Source of the DNA: Porphyra umbilicalis
Lineage: Eukaryota > Rhodophyta > Bangiophyceae > Bangiales > Bangiaceae
Length of the DNA: 64,000 nucleotides
Direction of reading: 5' to 3'
Assembly: GCA_002049455.2 (NCBI GenBank)
Contig: KV919059.1
Span: forward strand, 33,173-97,172
Shown here in pieces: positions 61,278 to 64,000 of the stretch. Under the pieces are notes generated by a model that saw only the letters and a list, made by a program, of their open reading frames with translations, was not told the origin of the DNA and ran no database searches. Position 1 is the stretch's first letter, and each line of letters opens with the position of its first letter. Both the position numbers and the translations under genes were made by a program.

Positions 61278-64000
61278 GGCCGCGACACGCGCGCGTCGGG
61301 CGGCGGCGCACGAGGAGGCGAAGGGGGGAGGGGGCGCGCAGAGGCAGGCGCCCACGCAACGGTGAGGGCGACGGGCACGACGGCGGGCACGCACAGCAGC
61401 GAGCGGGCAGGGGGGTGAAGGGGCACCCAATGGGTAGGGGGGAAAAACAAGAGCAACCGGTGGAAAGAGGGAGGATGGGCAGACCGGTGGGACGACGGGG
61501 GGGGGGGCGGCGCACGGGGGCACTCTGGAATGGAAACGCACGGCCACCGCAGCACGTGGTGTTGCCTCGACAGAGGCGCCGCTCTCACGACCGCCCGCCG
61601 ACGCACGAGAGCGGCTGCGGCCACGTTGCGGTTGGGGGGGGGGAGCGACTCCGACGCCCCGACCGCCCGCCCACCCGCCGCGGTCGGCGGCGGCTACCAC
61701 CACCCCGACGGGCGCCGCGGCGGCAGTCCCGCACCGGCAGACACTGCGACGAGCCACAGGGCGGGGGGCCGACACAGGCGCGGCCCGCGCCGACGGCGCG
61801 TGCGTTGCCGCCACGCGCGGCGGGGGCCCCTGTCGTACAGGCGGTGGCGGTGGCCACGCGTCTCGGCAGGGACCCGCGTCCACAGCGCCCGCCGTCGCAC
61901 ACACGAGGGGGCGCGGCGGCGAGCGGCGGAAGCGGCCACCGTGGCGGCGGGTGCGGGCGCGGGAGCGCGTGGGCGCGCGCGACGGCGGGGGGCGCGAAAC
62001 CGGAGCGCGCCCCGCGGGGCGGACGGCGGCCTCTTGGCGGCCTCGATGGCGGGGGGGAGAGGAGGAGGGTGACGTGCACCTCGCACGCCGGCCCAGAGCG
62101 TCCGCGTTGTGCGCCACAGGGTCCATCGAACGCCCCCCCACGCGTGGTCCATTGGCCAGAATCGGCCCCATCCTGGAGCCGCCCTCCGGCTGTCGCGTGC
62201 CAACGTCAGCTGCCGCAAGAATCGCCCATCGGGCCCCATCAGCTGACATCGGGCACAAAAGCCCATTGGATCGACTGTTCGATGGAGCCCGATGACCCCA
62301 CCCGGACTCGAATCGGGCGCCCACCAAACACGGGCGCCAAATCGGCCTGCTCTCGTGATAGTGCTGCAAGGGACTAGATGTTAAGCACATTCCATTTGCA
62401 CCAAAGGACAAGATATAAGTACGAGAAACATCTGGTGCTGGTGACGCGTCCTGCCCGACTTGGCATCACGCCGAGTCTGCGGGCCTATTTAGTCCTCGGC
62501 CTTCATCCGGCCGCGTCTGAATCTGACCACGCTTCACCGCCCTGCGCACCTTCCCCAAGGTCCCCACCGACGGCCCCAACCGCGCGCCTCATCGGTCCAC
62601 TCACATGTCCGCAGGCGCGATTGGCTTTATTGGGCACGGAGCAGGTTTGCGGCCGTTCCTTCCTTTCTCCGGAGGCGATCGGGTTCGAGGGGTGCCATAT
62701 CTGTTCGTTCACGCACTGTTCTATTCCTTCGGTCTCGTCCTTGGCCAGCACTCTGTCGTCGTGCCACGCGTTTGGCTTCCATCATCCTTTTTTGTATCAC
62801 GCAGCCAGTTTTTGTACGCCACAGCTTTCCAACCGCCCTGTCGTCTTGCTTGTTTTTCTTGATAGATAGACATCATCCACCGCTCTCTTGCTTTCGCCGA
62901 TTGTCTTGCTCTTTCTTTGCCTCTCTGCCCCTTTCGTATCTCAACGGCACCCGACTTGTCACGTGTCACAACCTTCGGTCCCGATAACAGCGTTGGAGAC
63001 TCCCTTGACATCCGTGCCACATTCAGTATGATGAGCGGGCCTTTGTCATGTGTGGTGGTGATAGGGTTGCCGGCGCTGGACAGCTGTCTGTCCGTCCGGA
63101 AGATGCATGCGGCGGTAGTGCTCTTGTTCTTTCTGTCTCCTTGTGCCTAGTCCTTTTCAGCTGTGTCTCTGCTACGTGTGGTGCTGCATCATCCTTTTCT
63201 GTATGTGTCTCTCTTGCCTGGCTACAAGGAAAGAGCACGTTGTTCTGCGTCTGTCTCGCGTGCCCATGAACTGCATGGCACGTGCCTGGTGCGGTTCATG
63301 AACACGTTTTCTTGCTCAAGCATGATCTCTGGATGTTTCTCTAAATGCGATGCATTGCCATCTGTGTACTCATCGCCGAAGCTCGTGCGTAGCCCGCCAT
63401 CTCAATCAATTCTTTATGCAATGGCGACTTGGCACTAGCAGACATCAGTACGGACATCAGCATCCTGTAGCAACTCCACCATGTCACGCTTGTGGTTGGT
63501 CAGAAAATAGCTGTCAGTCTTTTCTGTCTCGTGACTTCCAGCTATGGTGCCCAATGCGGCCCGATGACATCGGTAAAAATTTCCCGTCAGTTGCAATCGG
63601 GCAGCCTGTTCGGTGGGCCATCAGATCCCATCGGAACGCGAGTTCGATGGTCATCTGAGCGGAAGCTGACGAAGGCACTGTTGGCAGCCACGGGGCAGGC
63701 TGGACCACGAGCCTTACAGTGGGTGGTCGAGCTGACTCCCACTCGCCCACGAGATAGCGCTTGCACACCTGACCCGACGGTGCGGCGGGCACCAACCAGG
63801 TGTGCCGCGTGGCCGACTTCGACGGCACTGGTCAGCGGCGCCGGTCGGGGAGCCACTCAACGCAACAGCGCCGAGGCGCTGCGGCGGGGCCCACCGACCG
63901 GGCGCGGCCACCCACCGCAAAAGCGTCGGCGCGCTGTCCTCGGCACCCCCGTCGCCTGTCCGTGGGGCGCCACCCCGGTCGGGCGGCGGGTGGCGCGCCG
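61278..64000. other. kinase leader region and unassigned right end
   Basis: 61278-62120 is C/T-rich on the minus strand and likely holds the kinase leader and promoter. 62120-62370 and 63540-63660 both contain GCCCGATGAC and ATCGGGC words and may be copies of a short repeat. 62400-63500 is AT-richer with T/C runs and short frames only. From 63660 the sequence turns GC-rich; a plus- or minus-strand gene may begin beyond the window. Confidence 0.35.

Noticed and set aside
62290-62370. Possible tRNA on the minus strand (GATTCGAGTCCGGG resembles a T-arm)
   Set aside because: The T-stem has an A-C mismatch, no matching acceptor 5' strand lies at the right distance, and the anticodon arm has a 9-nt loop.
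61278-62411. Upstream in-frame extension of the kinase by 378 codons
   Set aside because: It is open but Pro/Arg/Ala-rich without motifs, C/T-rich like a leader; the PH domain begins right after the ATG at 61277.

Overview
The window looks like nuclear DNA of a photosynthetic eukaryote. It is very GC-rich on the right, has few short introns, and carries plastid-type proteins with N-terminal extensions (TypA, ribose-phosphate pyrophosphokinase) beside typical eukaryotic genes (importin alpha, SERRATE/ARS2, ribosomal protein eL29, an FHA/SANT protein, a PH-domain kinase). An initiator tRNA gene with what looks like a D-loop intron fits the odd tRNA introns known from red algae. A bangiophyte red alga (Porphyra/Pyropia type) is my best guess; this is inference, not proof. 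Nearly all introns begin GTACGT or GTACGC, which helped me place splice sites.

Left part (1 to about 25.3 kb): a graveyard of mobile elements with few or no working host genes. It holds a broken pogo/jerky-type DDE transposase (8.3-9.8 kb) followed by a decayed minisatellite; a broken CACTA-type TNP2 transposase (11.2-14.5 kb) split by a 397-bp Harbinger-like MITE with perfect TIRs and TAA target duplications; and three remnants (7.2, 17.3-18.2, 21.1-25.3 kb) of one reverse-transcriptase family with a restriction-like endonuclease C-terminus. The longest remnant lies between an intact initiator tRNA-Met gene (25.3-25.4 kb) and a 3' half-tRNA (21.1 kb). Several short dispersed and tandem repeats lie among these.

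Right part (25.9 to 61.3 kb): host genes. In order: methionine sulfoxide reductase A (-), glycerol kinase (+), plastid TypA/BipA GTPase (+), ribosomal protein eL29 (-), ribose-phosphate pyrophosphokinase (+), importin alpha (-), an unknown membrane protein (-), a large FHA-SANT nuclear protein (-), an unknown multi-spanning membrane protein (+), SERRATE/ARS2 (-), and a PH-domain protein kinase (-). I worked out spliced models for eight of these from the sequence. They are single housekeeping or regulatory genes, not an operon or pathway cluster. msrA/glycerol kinase and FHA/membrane protein are head-to-head pairs; the pyrophosphokinase and importin genes are tail-to-tail.

The FHA-SANT gene stays open as one long protein only if the frame changes at three long C/G runs, so either those runs are mis-sequenced or the allele is broken. 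The last 2.7 kb holds nothing I can name. I saw no CRISPR array, rRNA, organelle DNA or virus.
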